Below are positions 1 through 9,929 of a stretch of DNA of 64,000 nucleotides, piece after piece; the stretch's first letter is position 1, and each line of letters begins with the position of its first letter. Source of the DNA: Martelella mediterranea DSM 17316 (GTDB lineage: Bacteria > Pseudomonadota > Alphaproteobacteria > Rhizobiales > Rhizobiaceae); the NCBI RefSeq assembly GCF_002043005.1, contig NZ_CP020330.1:2312001-2376000 (forward strand), in the 5' to 3' direction. A model generated the notes under the pieces. The model did not search any database and was not told the origin of the DNA. It saw only the letters and a list, made by a program, of their open reading frames with translations. Position numbers and translations under genes: made by a program.

Positions 1-478
1 ATTCCGCCGGCGGCGGGCCGGGGTCGCGGCTCACGATCGTCACCATCTCGACATCGCCGATCCGGCCATCGTCAATCGCCGCGCGCACCGCCAGGAAATG
101 CGGATCGAAGCGGCGGTTGAAGCCGAGCATGACGCGCCCGCCCACCTCTCTCACCACGTCGGCGCAGGCGCGGGCGCGGGCGACATCGAGATCCACCGGC
201 TTTTCGCAAAAGACGGCCTTGCCGGCGCGGGCGAAGCGCTCGATCAGGTCGGCATGGGTGTTGGTCGGGGTGCAGATGATCACCGCGTCAATGCTGCCAT
301 CGGCCTCGATCGCGTCGATGGTCATCACCGCAGCACCGGTCGCCTCGGCGATTGCGGCGGCAGCCGGCGCCATCGCGTCGGCGACGGCCACCAGCCGGGC
401 GCGCTTGTCCTCGGCGATCGCCTTCGCATGTACCTTGCCAATGCGGCCTGCGCCCAGCAGCGCTATCGTCGTGACCAT
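1..478 (-). CDS. idhA: Gfo/Idh/MocA-family dehydrogenase, probable inositol 2-dehydrogenase (N-terminal part; cut by window edge)
   Basis: The minus strand reads from an ATG at 478 to the window edge, giving about 159 residues. The N-terminus carries an NAD-binding Rossmann motif (GAGRIG, about residues 9-14), and further on lies the EKPVDLD segment typical of the Gfo/Idh/MocA fold, where the Lys is catalytic. A good ribosome site (GGGAGG) lies 5 bases upstream. It is divergent from the RpiR-type regulator and the iol operon, which supports inositol 2-dehydrogenase: the NAD-dependent oxidation of myo-inositol to 2-keto-myo-inositol, the first step of the pathway. Another sugar or inositol-isomer dehydrogenase of the same family is possible because the C-terminal substrate domain is outside the window. 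Confidence 0.85.
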   Translation of the reverse strand, partial: MVTTIALLGAGRIGKVHAKAIAEDKRARLVAVADAMAPAAAAIAEATGAAVMTIDAIEADGSIDAVIICTPTNTHADLIERFARAGKAVFCEKPVDLDVARARACADVVREVGGRVMLGFNRRFDPHFLAVRAAIDDGRIGDVEMVTIVSRDPGPPPAE

Positions 479-529
479 GTTATCCTCCCGGTGAGCGCTG
501 CCGGGCATGCCGGCGGCGTAAATCTTGTT

Positions 530-543
530 GGAATATATATTCC
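530..543. promoter_or_regulatory. Palindromic operator GGAA-N6-TTCC, probable IolR site
   Basis: GGAATATATATTCC is a perfect 14-bp palindrome in the 118-bp gap between the divergent dehydrogenase and regulator genes. Rhizobial IolR (RpiR type) is known to bind a GGAA-N6-TTCC motif, so this is the likely autoregulatory and idhA operator. The match is direct; the protein-site pairing is inference. Confidence 0.7.
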
Positions 544-596
544 ATTTTGCTAGTTTGCGGCATGGTTTATGTCAATATCATTGTTGAGGGGAATCC

Positions 597-1406
597 ATGA
601 CGGCGCCGGCCACGATCAGGGAATTCGAGGAACGACTGGCGGAGCTTGCCGGCACAATGCCCAAAAGGCTGCGCCAATGCGCGGATTTCGTGGCCGCCAA
701 CCAGGACAGGATCGCGGTTTCGACCGTGGCGGAAATGGCTGAGGGCGCGGGCGTTCAGCCCTCGGCCTTCATGCGGTTCTGCCAGATCATCGGCTTTTCC
801 GGCTTCTCGGAAATGCAGAAACTGTTTCGCGATTCCTATGTCGGCGGCTGGCCGGATTACCGCACCCGGCTCAAGCATCTGCGCGAGACGGCGGCGGGAA
901 GCCCGGTGGCGCTGCTTGCCGAATTCACCGATGCGGGCCGGACCTCGCTGGAAGGTCTGCTGAAGACGGTGGAGCCGGCCGAACTGGAGAAATCGGTGGG
1001 ACTGCTTTCCGAAGCGAAAATGATCCACATCATCGGCCTCAGGCGGGCGTTTTCGGTGGCGACCTATATCGCCTATGCCTTCGAGCGGATGAATGTGCCG
1101 GCCATGCTGCACGGCGCGGTCGGCGGACTTGCCAATTACCAGGCCGTGCGCCCGGGCGATGTGGTGATCGCCATCAGCTTCGCGCCCTATACCGCCGAGA
1201 CGGTGGCCTTTGCCGAGCAGGCGGCCGAAAACGACATTTCCGTGGTCGGCATCACCGATACGGTCGTCAGCCCGTTGCGGCCGTTTTCCGCCGCCACGCT
1301 TTCGGTCACCGAGGTGGATTTCGGGGCCTTCCGTTCGCTCTCCGCCACGCTCGGTCTGGCGATTGCCCTGACGGTCGCCGTCGGCGCCGCGCGCAATGGT
1401 TCGTGA
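597..1406 (+). CDS. iolR: MurR/RpiR-family transcriptional regulator of inositol catabolism
   Basis: The protein has 269 residues, normal for RpiR regulators. The N-terminal region (about 1-80) is a helix-turn-helix domain (segment TVAEMAEGAGVQPSAFMRF). A SIS sugar-phosphate-binding domain follows (about 125-260; the IHIIGLRRAF segment forms its start). It lies directly upstream of iolC in the same direction and divergent from a probable inositol dehydrogenase gene, with a GGAA-N6-TTCC palindrome about 55 bp before its start. By position and family it should repress the iol genes until a phosphorylated inositol intermediate binds the SIS domain. The ligand is inferred. Confidence 0.9.
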   Translation: MTAPATIREFEERLAELAGTMPKRLRQCADFVAANQDRIAVSTVAEMAEGAGVQPSAFMRFCQIIGFSGFSEMQKLFRDSYVGGWPDYRTRLKHLRETAAGSPVALLAEFTDAGRTSLEGLLKTVEPAELEKSVGLLSEAKMIHIIGLRRAFSVATYIAYAFERMNVPAMLHGAVGGLANYQAVRPGDVVIAISFAPYTAETVAFAEQAAENDISVVGITDTVVSPLRPFSAATLSVTEVDFGAFRSLSATLGLAIALTVAVGAARNGS

Positions 1407-1534
1407 GGCCTGAAATCCGAATAATTTTATTGAAATGAGAAAAAATAGAATTTATAGTCTAAAATGAAATTTGGACGGACGTCGTGACCCCACGCGGCGC
1501 AGAGGCCGGGAACGATTCCGGCAGGGAGGCATCA
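1407..1534 (+). promoter_or_regulatory. AT-rich iolC upstream region
   Basis: The 128-bp gap between iolR and iolC contains a conspicuously AT-rich stretch (about 1418-1472), in contrast to its GC-rich surroundings, and probably holds the promoter of iolCDEB. I do not see a second perfect GGAA-N6-TTCC palindrome here. A GGGAGG-type ribosome site lies at about 1524-1529. Confidence 0.4.
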
Positions 1535-3445
1535 TTGTCGTCACTTGACCTGATCACCATCGGCCGGTCGTCGGTCGATCTTTACGGCGCGCAGGTTGGC
1601 GGGCGGCTGGAGGACATGGCCTCCTTCAACAAGTATATCGGCGGTTCGCCCACGAATATCGCCGCGGGCACAGCGCGTCTCGGCCTCAAGTCCGGACTGC
1701 TGACGCGCGTCGGCGACGAGCATATGGGGCGGTTCATCCGCGAGCAGCTCGTGCGCGAGGGCGTCGATGTGCGCGGCGTCAAGACGGATCCGGAGCGGCT
1801 GACGGCGCTGGTCCTGCTCGGCATTCGCGACCAGGAACAGTTTCCGCTGATCTTCTACCGCGAGAACTGCGCAGACATGGCGCTGTCGGAAGAGGATATC
1901 GACCCCGCTTATATTGCCGAGGCGCGCTGCGTCTGCGCCACCGGCACGCATCTTTCCCATCCCCGCACCGAGGCCGCCGTGCTGAAGGCGCTCAGGCTGG
2001 CGCGCGGGAACGGCGCGCGGACCGCGCTCGACATCGACTACCGTCCCAATCTCTGGGGCCTTGCCGGCCACGGCGCGGGCGAAAGCCGCTACATCGAATC
2101 GGATGCCGTCACCGCCAAGCTGCAATCGACCCTTGGCCTGTTCGATCTGATCGTCGGCACGGAAGAGGAGTTCCACATCGCCGGCGGCAGCACCGATACG
2201 CTCGCGGCGCTGAAGGCCGTGCGAAGGGTCTCGAAGGCGACGCTGGTCTGCAAGCGCGGCCCGATGGGCGCTGTGGTGTTTGATGGCGACATCCCCGCGA
2301 GCCTCGATGACGGCCAGACAGGCGAGGGATTCCCGATCGAGGTGTTCAACGTGCTCGGCGCCGGCGACGGCTTCATGTCCGGCCTGCTGAAGGGCTGGCT
2401 GAGCGACGAGGACTGGCCGACCAGCCTGAAATACGCCAATGCCTGCGGGGCTTTCGCGGTGTCGCGTCATGGCTGCACGCCGGCCTACCCAAGCTGGGAG
2501 GAGCTGCAGTATTTCTTCCGCACCGGCATTCGCGACAAGGCGCTGCGCAAGGACAGGGCGCTGGAGCAGGTGCACTGGTCCACCAACCGCACGGGCGACT
2601 GGCCGGAAATGCGCGTCTTCGCCTTCGACCACCGTATCCAGCTTGAGGAGATGGCGGACGAGGCGGGCGTTGCGCATGACAGGCTCGGCCCGTTCAAGGA
2701 ACTCTGCCTGAAGGCCGCGCTCCGGGTCGCCGATGGCAGGCCGGGCTACGGCATTCTCTGCGATGGCCGGCTCGGGCGTGTTGCGCTCTATGCCGCCACC
2801 GGAACGGGGCTCTGGATCGGTCGCCCGGTGGAGCTGCCCGGCTCGCGCCCGCTTGAGACCGAGGCCGAGATCGGCCCGGATTTCGGCGGGCTCGGCGAAT
2901 GGCCGGTCGATAATGTCGTCAAGGTGCTCTGCTTCTATCATCCGGATGATGACGCCGCCATGCGGGCCGGGCAGGAGGCGACCGTATCGCGTCTGTTTTC
3001 CGCCGCGCGCCGCAACGGGCTCGAATTCCTGCTGGAGGTGATTCCGTCCAAGGTTGCTGCCATCCACGACGACACCACAGCGGCGATTATCGACCGCTTC
3101 TATGAGATCGGCGTCTATCCCGACTGGTGGAAGCTGGAGCCGATGAAATCGGCAGAGGCCTGGGAAAAGGCATGCGCGGCGATCGCTCGCCACGATCCCT
3201 ATGTGCGCGGCATCGTCGTGCTGGGGCTCGATGCGCCGGCAGCCGAACTGGAGGCAAGCTTCGCGACGGCGGCGAAATTCGATCTGGTCAAGGGCTTCGC
3301 CGTCGGCCGCACGATATTCGGAGACACCGCGCGCAAATGGCTCGCCGGCCGTATCGACGATGATACCGCCATTGCCGAAATGGCGGAAAAATACCGCAGT
3401 CTCGCCGCAGTCTGGGACCGCGCGCGCAAGGAGAATGCAGCATGA
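1535..3445 (+). CDS. iolC: 5-dehydro-2-deoxygluconokinase with C-terminal DUF2090 domain
   Basis: This enzyme phosphorylates 5-keto-2-deoxygluconate in inositol catabolism. The first half is a PfkB-family ribokinase fold: N-terminal LDLITIGRSSVDLYG, a GG motif (YIGGSPTNIAAG) and the C-terminal catalytic GAGDGFMSG motif with the Asp base. The second half (about residue 310 onward) is a DUF2090 domain, an aldolase-like TIM barrel fused to IolC in rhizobia and relatives. I chose the TTG at 1535 because AGGGAGG precedes it by 5 bases and the family motif begins at once, giving 636 residues. An in-frame GTG at 1484 would add 17 residues of poor quality. The stop overlaps iolD by 4 bases. Confidence 0.92.
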   Translation: MSSLDLITIGRSSVDLYGAQVGGRLEDMASFNKYIGGSPTNIAAGTARLGLKSGLLTRVGDEHMGRFIREQLVREGVDVRGVKTDPERLTALVLLGIRDQEQFPLIFYRENCADMALSEEDIDPAYIAEARCVCATGTHLSHPRTEAAVLKALRLARGNGARTALDIDYRPNLWGLAGHGAGESRYIESDAVTAKLQSTLGLFDLIVGTEEEFHIAGGSTDTLAALKAVRRVSKATLVCKRGPMGAVVFDGDIPASLDDGQTGEGFPIEVFNVLGAGDGFMSGLLKGWLSDEDWPTSLKYANACGAFAVSRHGCTPAYPSWEELQYFFRTGIRDKALRKDRALEQVHWSTNRTGDWPEMRVFAFDHRIQLEEMADEAGVAHDRLGPFKELCLKAALRVADGRPGYGILCDGRLGRVALYAATGTGLWIGRPVELPGSRPLETEAEIGPDFGGLGEWPVDNVVKVLCFYHPDDDAAMRAGQEATVSRLFSAARRNGLEFLLEVIPSKVAAIHDDTTAAIIDRFYEIGVYPDWWKLEPMKSAEAWEKACAAIARHDPYVRGIVVLGLDAPAAELEASFATAAKFDLVKGFAVGRTIFGDTARKWLAGRIDDDTAIAEMAEKYRSLAAVWDRARKENAA

Positions 3446-5265
3446 AAACCATCCGGCTCACGGCGGCGCAGGCAACGGTGCGCTATCTCGCAAACCAGTA
3501 TAACGAGGACGGCGAGCCCTTCATCGCCGGCGTTTGGGCGATCTTCGGCCATGGCAATGTCGCGGGTCTGGGCGAGGCGCTTTACGGCATGCGCGACACG
3601 CTGCCGACCTATCGCGGCCAGAACGAGCAGACCATGGCCCATGCCGCGATCGCCTATGCCAAGCAGTTGCGGCGCACCCGCGCGATGGCGGTTACCTCCT
3701 CCATCGGCCCGGGCGCGCTCAACATGGTCACGGCCGCCGCCCTTGCCCATGTCAACCGGCTGCCGGTGCTGCTGCTGCCGAGCGACGTCTTCGCCAATCG
3801 CGGGCCCGATCCGGTGCTCCAGCAGCTTGAGGATTTCGGCGACGGCACCATGACCGTCAATGACTGCTTCCGTCCGGTGAGCCGCTATTTCGACCGCATC
3901 ATGCGCCCCGAACAGCTGATCACCGCATTGCCGCGCGCCATGCGGGTACTGACCGATCCCGCCGAATGCGGCCCGGTGACGCTGTCGCTATGCCAGGACG
4001 TACAGGCGGAGGCCTTTGATTTTCCCGAGACGCTGTTTCAGAAGAAGGTCTGGCGCCAGCGCCGGCCGGAGCCGGACGCGGCCGAGTTCGAAGCCGCCGT
4101 CGCGGCGATCGAGGCCGCGAAGAACCCGGTGATCGTCGCCGGCGGCGGGGTGCATTTTTCCGGCGCGACGGAGACGCTCACGGCATTCGCCGAGCGGCAT
4201 TGCGTTCCCGTGGTCGAGACGCAGGCCGGCAAATCCGCGCTTGCCTGGGATCATGAGCTGAATTTCGGCGCGGTTGGCGTTACCGGCACGGCAAGCGCCA
4301 ACGCGGTTGCCGAAAAGGCCGATCTGGTGATCGGCGTCGGCACGCGGTTTCAGGATTTCACCACCGGCTCGTGGTCGCTGTTCAGCCATCCCGAGCGCCG
4401 GATACTGGCGCTCAACGTGCAGCCCTTCGACAGCGCCAAGCACGATGCGATCCCGCTTGTGGCCGATGCCCGCGTGGGGCTCGAAAAGCTGAGCGCGGCG
4501 CTGGGCGACAAACGCTTTGCCGAGCCCGATGCGACGTTGAAGGTCGAATGGTTTGCGAAGGCCGACGCCTATACCGCGAAGCCCGAAGACACCAATGCGC
4601 TGCCGACCGACATGCAGGTGATCGGCGCGGTCCAGCGCGCCGCGCGCGACAACACCGTGGTGATGTGCGCCGCCGGCACCATGCCGGGCGAGCTGCACCA
4701 GCTCTGGAAGGCGAAGCTGCCGCTCTCCTACCATATGGAATACGGCTTCTCGACCATGGGCTACGAGATCGCGGGCGGGCTTGGCATCAAGATGGCGGAG
4801 CCGGAGCGCGACGTGATCGTCATGGTCGGCGACGGCTCCTACATGATGGCGAATTCCGAGCTTGCGAGCGCCGTCGCCATGGGCGTCAAGATCACCGTCG
4901 TGATCACCGACAATCGCGGCTATGGCTGCATCAACCGGCTGCAGATGGCGACCGGCGGGGCCGAGTTCAACAACCTCTACGCCCATTCCAATCACGAAAA
5001 CCCGATCGCCATCGATTTCGCCGCCCACGCGGCGGCTATGGGCGCGAACGCCACCAAGGTCGCCTCGATCGCGGAACTTGACGATGCGCTGGCCGCGGCG
5101 CGGGAGGCGAGCGCGGTGACCGTGATTGTGATCGACACCGATCCCTATCCGACGCCGGATGCCGGCGGCCACTGGTGGGATGTCGCGGTGCCGGAAGTCT
5201 CCGAACGGAACGAAGTCAACGAAGCGCGCGCCGGCTATGAGGCCGCGCTCAAGAAGAGAAGCTGA
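3442..5265 (+). CDS. iolD: 3D-(3,5/4)-trihydroxycyclohexane-1,2-dione acylhydrolase
   Basis: This thiamine-diphosphate-dependent hydrolase opens the ring of trihydroxycyclohexanedione to 5-deoxyglucuronate. It has 607 residues, close to family size, with the three-domain acetolactate-synthase fold: N-terminal Pyr domain (the Glu in the YRGQNEQ segment is a candidate for the cofactor-activating residue), a central domain, and a C-terminal PP domain with the ThDP/Mg motif beginning [14 protein letters not shown]. The start ATG overlaps the iolC stop (ATGA), indicating translational coupling. It is followed by iolE after 2 bases. Confidence 0.95.
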   Translation: MKTIRLTAAQATVRYLANQYNEDGEPFIAGVWAIFGHGNVAGLGEALYGMRDTLPTYRGQNEQTMAHAAIAYAKQLRRTRAMAVTSSIGPGALNMVTAAALAHVNRLPVLLLPSDVFANRGPDPVLQQLEDFGDGTMTVNDCFRPVSRYFDRIMRPEQLITALPRAMRVLTDPAECGPVTLSLCQDVQAEAFDFPETLFQKKVWRQRRPEPDAAEFEAAVAAIEAAKNPVIVAGGGVHFSGATETLTAFAERHCVPVVETQAGKSALAWDHELNFGAVGVTGTASANAVAEKADLVIGVGTRFQDFTTGSWSLFSHPERRILALNVQPFDSAKHDAIPLVADARVGLEKLSAALGDKRFAEPDATLKVEWFAKADAYTAKPEDTNALPTDMQVIGAVQRAARDNTVVMCAAGTMPGELHQLWKAKLPLSYHMEYGFSTMGYEIAGGLGIKMAEPERDVIVMVGDGSYMMANSELASAVAMGVKITVVITDNRGYGCINRLQMATGGAEFNNLYAHSNHENPIAIDFAAHAAAMGANATKVASIAELDDALAAAREASAVTVIVIDTDPYPTPDAGGHWWDVAVPEVSERNEVNEARAGYEAALKKRS

Positions 5266-5267
5266 GC

Positions 5268-6170
5268 ATGATCCTCTACGGCACAAATCCGATTGCCTGG
5301 ACCAATGACGATGACCGCAGCCTCGGCGCCCATATCAGCCTCGAGCAATGCCTGGACGAGACCGCGAAGATCGGTTTCGACGGTATCGAGAAGGGGCACA
5401 AGTTCCCGCAGGACCCCGAGGGCCTGAAGGCGGTGCTGGAACCGCGTGGGCTGAAATATGTCTCCGGCTGGCATTCGCTCAACCTGCTCACGCATTCGGT
5501 CGAGGACGAGAAGAAGGCGATGCAGCCCGCGCTCGATCTCTTGAAGGCGATGGGCGCGAAGGTCATCATCGTCTGCGAGACCTCCAACGCGATCCACGGC
5601 GATGATGGCAAGCCGGTCAACGACCGGCCTAAGCTTGCCGATGACAAGTGGGCAGATTTCGGCGCGGGCGTTGAGGCCCTGGCGCAATATGCCGCCGATC
5701 AGGGCATCGCGCTGGTCTACCATCACCATATGGGCACGATCGTCGAGACCGAGGATGAGATCGACCGGCTGATGGCAAACACCGGGCCGGCGGCAAGGCT
5801 GCTGCTCGACACCGGCCATTGCCTGTTCGGCGGCGGCAATCCGGAACGGCTGGCCGCAAAACATATGGCCCGCGTCGGCCATATCCACGCCAAGAACGTG
5901 CGGTCTGCCATTGCCCGGCGGGTGCGCGACGAAAATCTCTCCTTCCTCGAAGGCGTGCGCCGCGGCGTGTTCACCGTGCCGGGCGATGCCGAAGGCGGCG
6001 TCGATTTCGCGCCCGTGCTGAAGATTGCTGCCGATGCCGGCTATCAGGGCTGGCTGGTGATCGAGGCCGAGCAGGACCCGGATGTGCGCAATCCGTTCGA
6101 ATATCAGTCGCTCGGGCTGAAAAGCCTAAAGGCGATGGCGACGGAAGCGGGTCTCGACACCGCCGCCTGA
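5268..6170 (+). CDS. iolE: myo-inosose-2 dehydratase
   Basis: This enzyme dehydrates 2-keto-myo-inositol to 3D-(3,5/4)-trihydroxycyclohexane-1,2-dione. The 300-residue protein is a xylose-isomerase-like TIM barrel. Typical metal-site segments are visible: [19 protein letters not shown] and GHIHAKNVR. The N-terminus [12 protein letters not shown] is characteristic of IolE. The gene starts 2 bases after the iolD stop, in the order iolC-D-E-B, so it is cotranscribed. Confidence 0.95.
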   Translation: MILYGTNPIAWTNDDDRSLGAHISLEQCLDETAKIGFDGIEKGHKFPQDPEGLKAVLEPRGLKYVSGWHSLNLLTHSVEDEKKAMQPALDLLKAMGAKVIIVCETSNAIHGDDGKPVNDRPKLADDKWADFGAGVEALAQYAADQGIALVYHHHMGTIVETEDEIDRLMANTGPAARLLLDTGHCLFGGGNPERLAAKHMARVGHIHAKNVRSAIARRVRDENLSFLEGVRRGVFTVPGDAEGGVDFAPVLKIAADAGYQGWLVIEAEQDPDVRNPFEYQSLGLKSLKAMATEAGLDTAA

Positions 6171-6200
6171 GGCGGACGACAGAAAAAGGGAAAGCAAGCG

Positions 6201-7016
6201 ATGAGCAATCTTCTCAGAAAACCGACGGCCGCTTCGGGCAAGGTGCACGACATCACGCCGGAAACCGCGAACTGGGGCTATGTCGGCTTCGGGCTCTATC
6301 GCCTGAAACCCGGCGAAAGCGCGCACGAAGACACCGGCGACACCGAAGTGATTCTCGTGCTTGTCGAGGGCAAGGCCGAGATTGCGTCGGGCGATGTCTC
6401 CTTCGGCGCGCTTGGCGAGCGCATGAGCGTGTTCGAGCGCCTGCCGCCGCATTGCGTCTATATTCCCGCTGGCAGCGAATGGTCGGCCACCGCCACGACC
6501 GATTGCACGCTCGCGGTCTGCACCGCGCCGGCAAAGCCCGGTCGCAAGGCGCAGGTGATCGGCCCGGAAGGCATCGCGCTGACCGAGCGCGGCAAGGGCG
6601 CCAATACCCGCTACATCTATCCGATCGCCATGGAAGAGCGCGATGTCGCCGACAGCCTACTGGTGACGGAGGTGTTCACGCCTGCCGGCAACTGGTCCTC
6701 CTATCCCCCACACCGCCATGACGAGGATCGCTTCCCCGACATGACCTATCTGGAGGAAAGCTATTACCACCGCCTGAACCCGGCCCAGGGCTTCGCCTTC
6801 CAGCGGGTGTTCACTGAGGACGGTTCGCTGGACGAGACCATGGCGGTGGCCGATGGCGATGTGGTGCTGGTGCCGAAGGGGCATCATCCGTGCGGCGCGC
6901 CCTATGGCTATGAACTCTACTATCTCAACGTCATGGCCGGGCCGCTACGCAAGTGGCGATTCGAAAACCATCCGGATCACGACTGGATCTACCAGCGCGA
7001 CGCCAAATCCGAGTAA
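6201..7016 (+). CDS. iolB: 5-deoxy-glucuronate isomerase
   Basis: IolB converts 5-deoxyglucuronate to 5-keto-2-deoxygluconate, the substrate of IolC. The 271-residue protein is a bicupin of normal length. The second cupin carries the metal-ligand segment YPPHRHDEDRFPDMTYLEE and later VLVPKGHHP. A GGGAAAG-type ribosome site precedes the ATG by 8 bases. It is the last gene of the iol operon here; no clear rho-independent terminator was recognised in the 167 bases before the tRNA. Confidence 0.95.
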   Translation: MSNLLRKPTAASGKVHDITPETANWGYVGFGLYRLKPGESAHEDTGDTEVILVLVEGKAEIASGDVSFGALGERMSVFERLPPHCVYIPAGSEWSATATTDCTLAVCTAPAKPGRKAQVIGPEGIALTERGKGANTRYIYPIAMEERDVADSLLVTEVFTPAGNWSSYPPHRHDEDRFPDMTYLEESYYHRLNPAQGFAFQRVFTEDGSLDETMAVADGDVVLVPKGHHPCGAPYGYELYYLNVMAGPLRKWRFENHPDHDWIYQRDAKSE

Positions 7017-7183
7017 AATCGGGTCTTCCGGGGAGGGCGGGACAGGCGGTCTGGCGACGGTTTTCCAGGCTGCCTTCAGCTCAGAGGCTCCGGGCGGTTC
7101 ATAACCTTACGCCTCGCGTCAAAAAAATATCGCGGGGCGCTTGCCGAAGCAGGCAGGCTGTTTTATAGAGCAGCCGCTGGTCA

Positions 7184-7260
7184 CGGAGTGTAGCGCAGCC
7201 TGGTAGCGCACCTCGTTCGGGACGAGGGGGTCGCAAGTTCGAATCTTGCCACTCCGACCA
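7184..7260 (+). tRNA. tRNA-Pro (anticodon CGG)
   Basis: The 77-nt gene forms a full cloverleaf. The acceptor stem CGGAGTG pairs with CACTCCG; the anticodon stem CCTCG/CGAGG encloses loop TTCGGGA with anticodon CGG (reads CCG, proline); the T-loop is TTCGAAT. The 3' CCA is encoded. No integrase or attachment duplication is visible beside it. Confidence 0.95.
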
Positions 7261-7305
7261 TCGCAATTTCCCGAAAAATTCCTGAAAATTTGCGCCTTGA
7301 GGCTG

Positions 7306-7962
7306 TTATTCGACTTCGCGCAGAGGGCGGAAGCTCATGCGGTGAAGCGGGCAGGGCCCGGTGTCGATGATCGCCGCGCGATGGACCGCGGTGCCATAGC
7401 CGACATGGCCGTCAAACCCGTAGGCGGGATAGATGGTCGCGGCCTGTGCCATCATCCGGTCGCGGGTGACCTTGGCGATGATCGAGGCGGCGGCGATCGA
7501 TAGCGAACGGGCGTCGCCCTTGATCACGGCTTCGGCGCGGCACGGGATTCCGGGCGGCTGATCGCGACCATCGGCAAGCACCATCGCCGGCGGCAGCGCC
7601 AGGCCCAGCACCGCGCGGCGCATCGCATCGAGGGAGGCCCGCAGGATGTTGATCCGGTCGATCCGGCCGGGACTGCTTGAGGCGACCGAAACCAGCGCCG
7701 TATCGAAGATCGCCTCGAACAGCGCCTCGCGGGCCTTGGCCGTGAGCTTCTTAGAGTCGTTCAGGCCTTCGGGAATATTATCCGGGTCGAGGATGACGGC
7801 GGCCGCCACCACCGGGCCGGCAAGCGGGCCACGGCCGGCCTCATCGCAGCCGGCGACGGGCCAGAACCCGCGCAAACGCGCAGCACTTTCCAGCGAAAAA
7901 TCAGGCACTGCCGGCGGCAGATCGAAAAGGGCAGGAGAATCGGAAGGAAGCGCGGATGACAT
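7306..7962 (-). CDS. rnhB: Ribonuclease HII
   Basis: RNase HII cleaves RNA in RNA-DNA hybrids, including single ribonucleotides in DNA. The 218-residue protein shows the family motif [19 protein letters not shown] (about residues 38-56), whose Asp and Glu are metal ligands. [10 protein letters not shown] follows, and DGHVGYGT lies near the C-terminus with later catalytic acids between. The first ~35 residues are a variable extension common in alphaproteobacteria. It lies downstream of the radical SAM gene on the same strand with a 128-bp gap. Confidence 0.95.
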   Translation of the reverse strand: MSSALPSDSPALFDLPPAVPDFSLESAARLRGFWPVAGCDEAGRGPLAGPVVAAAVILDPDNIPEGLNDSKKLTAKAREALFEAIFDTALVSVASSSPGRIDRINILRASLDAMRRAVLGLALPPAMVLADGRDQPPGIPCRAEAVIKGDARSLSIAAASIIAKVTRDRMMAQAATIYPAYGFDGHVGYGTAVHRAAIIDTGPCPLHRMSFRPLREVE

Positions 7963-8090
7963 GAAGTCATTTCACACCGCCTTCCGATCTCCCGCAAGTC
8001 CCCTTCGGAGCAATTCTGAGAACTGCTCATGTGCGGCAGTGAAGGGGACCTCTTCGGCCGGGTCCAAGGGCTTTCCCGGCCGGAAAGGGA

Positions 8091-9227
8091 TCAGAACAGG
8101 TTGAGCTGCGCGCCGCCGCCATCGGGCGGGGTGAACAGGTCTTCCCTCAGCGCCGTGCTGCGGCGGGTGAGCTTCAGCCGCTTGACGGCCATTTCGAAGC
8201 GGCGGGCGATCTGCCAGGCATAGGGGCCGCTGCCCTTCATCCGCTTGCCGAATTCTGCGTCATAATCCTTGCCGCCGCGCATCGATCGGATCAGGCTCAT
8301 CACATGGCGGTAGCGGTCCGGATGGTTCTCCAGCAGCCAGTCCTTGAACAGCGGCGCGACCTCGAGCGGCAGACGCAGCAGGATATAGCTCGCCTCGGTC
8401 GCGCCGGCCGCAGCGCCGCTGTCGAGGATCCGTTCCAATTCGTGATCGGTCAGCACCGGAATGATCGGCGCAACGGAGATGCCGACGGGTATGCCTGCCC
8501 CGGCAAGCGCGCGGATCGTCTCCAGCCGGCGCGGCGGGGTGGCGGCGCGTGGCTCCATGCTCCGGGCAAGCTTGCGGTCGAGCGTGGTCACCGACATCGA
8601 AACCTTGACCAGATGCTTTTCCGCCATCTGCGACAGGATATCGATATCGCGCAGGATCAGCGCGGATTTGGTGGTGATGGAAACCGGATGGTTTGCATCG
8701 GCAAGCACTTCCAGCACCTGGCGCATGATCCGCCATTCCTTCTCCACCGGCTGATAGGGATCGGTATTGGTGCCGATCGCGATGGTCTTGGCATGGTAGC
8801 CGGGTTTGGAAAGCTCACGGGCAAGCTGGCGGGGCGCATCTGGCTTGGCAAACAGCCGGGTTTCGAAATCAAGTCCGGCCGACAGCCCCATGAAGCCGTG
8901 GGTGGGCCGCGCGAAGCAGTAGATGCAGCCATGCTCGCAGCCGCGATAGGGATTGATCGAGCGTTCGAACGGCACGTCCGGCGAGGTGTTGCGGGTGATG
9001 ATCGACTTCACCTTCTCGACCTGCACCTCGGTGGCAAAGGCCGGCAGATCCTCCTCCAGATGCCAGCCGTCGTCAAAGCCCTCCCGGCTTATCGGCTCGA
9101 ACCGGCCGGACGGGTTGGCGGTCGCCGCGCGGCCGCGCCGGCGTCCATGATCGACCGGGTCGAAATGACGGGTCGGGGGCGGCGTGAAGCCGGCGATGTC
9201 CATATCGAATGCGTCTTCCATGATCAT
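8091..9227 (-). CDS. PA0069-family radical SAM protein
   Basis: The 378-residue protein has the radical-SAM iron-sulfur motif CEHGCIYC (CX3CX2C variant, about residues 115-122) within a NPYRGCEHGCIYCFARP segment typical of the PA0069 / SplB-like group. A SAM-binding TIM barrel follows (IAIGTNTDPYQPVE; VSITTKSALILRD). Its reaction is unknown; it resembles spore-photoproduct-lyase-related proteins by domain only. It is divergent from the following glycosyltransferase-like gene and upstream of rnhB, an arrangement common in rhizobia. Confidence 0.9.
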   Translation of the reverse strand: MIMEDAFDMDIAGFTPPPTRHFDPVDHGRRRGRAATANPSGRFEPISREGFDDGWHLEEDLPAFATEVQVEKVKSIITRNTSPDVPFERSINPYRGCEHGCIYCFARPTHGFMGLSAGLDFETRLFAKPDAPRQLARELSKPGYHAKTIAIGTNTDPYQPVEKEWRIMRQVLEVLADANHPVSITTKSALILRDIDILSQMAEKHLVKVSMSVTTLDRKLARSMEPRAATPPRRLETIRALAGAGIPVGISVAPIIPVLTDHELERILDSGAAAGATEASYILLRLPLEVAPLFKDWLLENHPDRYRHVMSLIRSMRGGKDYDAEFGKRMKGSGPYAWQIARRFEMAVKRLKLTRRSTALREDLFTPPDGGGAQLNLF

Positions 9228-9385
9228 CTCCCGTCTGTTTTACCGGAGGGTCTTCATGCCCTTTGGCAACACCTGACAGGAAATATAGGTTAACTTTTAG
9301 AACAAAGCAAGAACATACGACGCGGCTTTCGTTCACATGGGCGTTCGCCCTTGGCAAGAGCCGTGCAAATTGCCTAGATAGCGGC

Positions 9386-9904
9386 ATGTTAAGCGTTCTG
9401 ATCGAAAGCAGAAATCAGGAGGCCGAGCTTGCGCACACGCTCTCGGCTCTGGTCGCTGGCGCCGTCGAGGGGCTTGTCAGCGATGTCATCGTTCTCGAAC
9501 ACGGCGCCGGCGAGGGCGTCGAGCGCGTGGCCGATGCCGCCGGCTGCCGGTTCATGCGGAGCTGGGACCTGCCCGACGTCATCCGCCAGTCGCGCGGCGA
9601 TTGGGTGCTCGTTCTGGAGCCTGGCGCGCGGCCGCTTTCCGGCTGGGTGGAAACGGTGTCGGAGCATATCGCGCTGGAAAACAGTCCCGCGCGGTTCTCG
9701 CGTTCGAAAAGGCACCGGCGCTCGCTCCGGCAACGGCTTTTTTCGAAACGCTGCCCGCTGGAAGTGGGCGTGCTTCTGCCCAAATCCATGGCCCTGGAAA
9801 AGGCCAGTGCCGGTGGTGATTCGCCGTTCCTGCTCGCCCGAAGGCAGATGACGCGGCGGCTTTCCTGCGAGATCATCCCGGCCTGGGCGATGATCCGGAC
9901 CTGA
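9386..9904 (+). CDS. Small family-2-like glycosyltransferase
   Basis: The ATG at 9386 gives 172 residues. The N-terminus MLSVLIESRNQEAELAHTL and the pattern SDVIVLEHGAGEGVERVADAAGC follow the nucleotide-sugar-binding start of GT-A family 2 enzymes, and GDWVLVLEPGARP stands where the DxD region would be but lacks a clear DxD. It is short and may be only the core domain, so enzymatic activity is uncertain. An upstream in-frame start at 9263 would add 41 residues that look like untranslated sequence. Confidence 0.7.
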   Translation: MLSVLIESRNQEAELAHTLSALVAGAVEGLVSDVIVLEHGAGEGVERVADAAGCRFMRSWDLPDVIRQSRGDWVLVLEPGARPLSGWVETVSEHIALENSPARFSRSKRHRRSLRQRLFSKRCPLEVGVLLPKSMALEKASAGGDSPFLLARRQMTRRLSCEIIPAWAMIRT

Positions 9905-9929
9905 CCCGAATCAGGCGCGATGCCGGCGT

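Noticed and set aside
1541..3193. A 550-residue minus-strand frame opposite iolC
   Set aside because: It is an antisense shadow typical of high-GC coding DNA: Arg/Ala/Asp-rich and without domains. The same applies to the long antisense frames at 11557-13251, 16633-18117, 21374-23326, 24911-26380, 36130-38034 and 52858-54858.
7184..7305. tRNA-Pro as an integration site for a genomic island
   Set aside because: No integrase gene and no direct repeat of the tRNA 3' end was found in the following kilobases; the neighbours are core genes.
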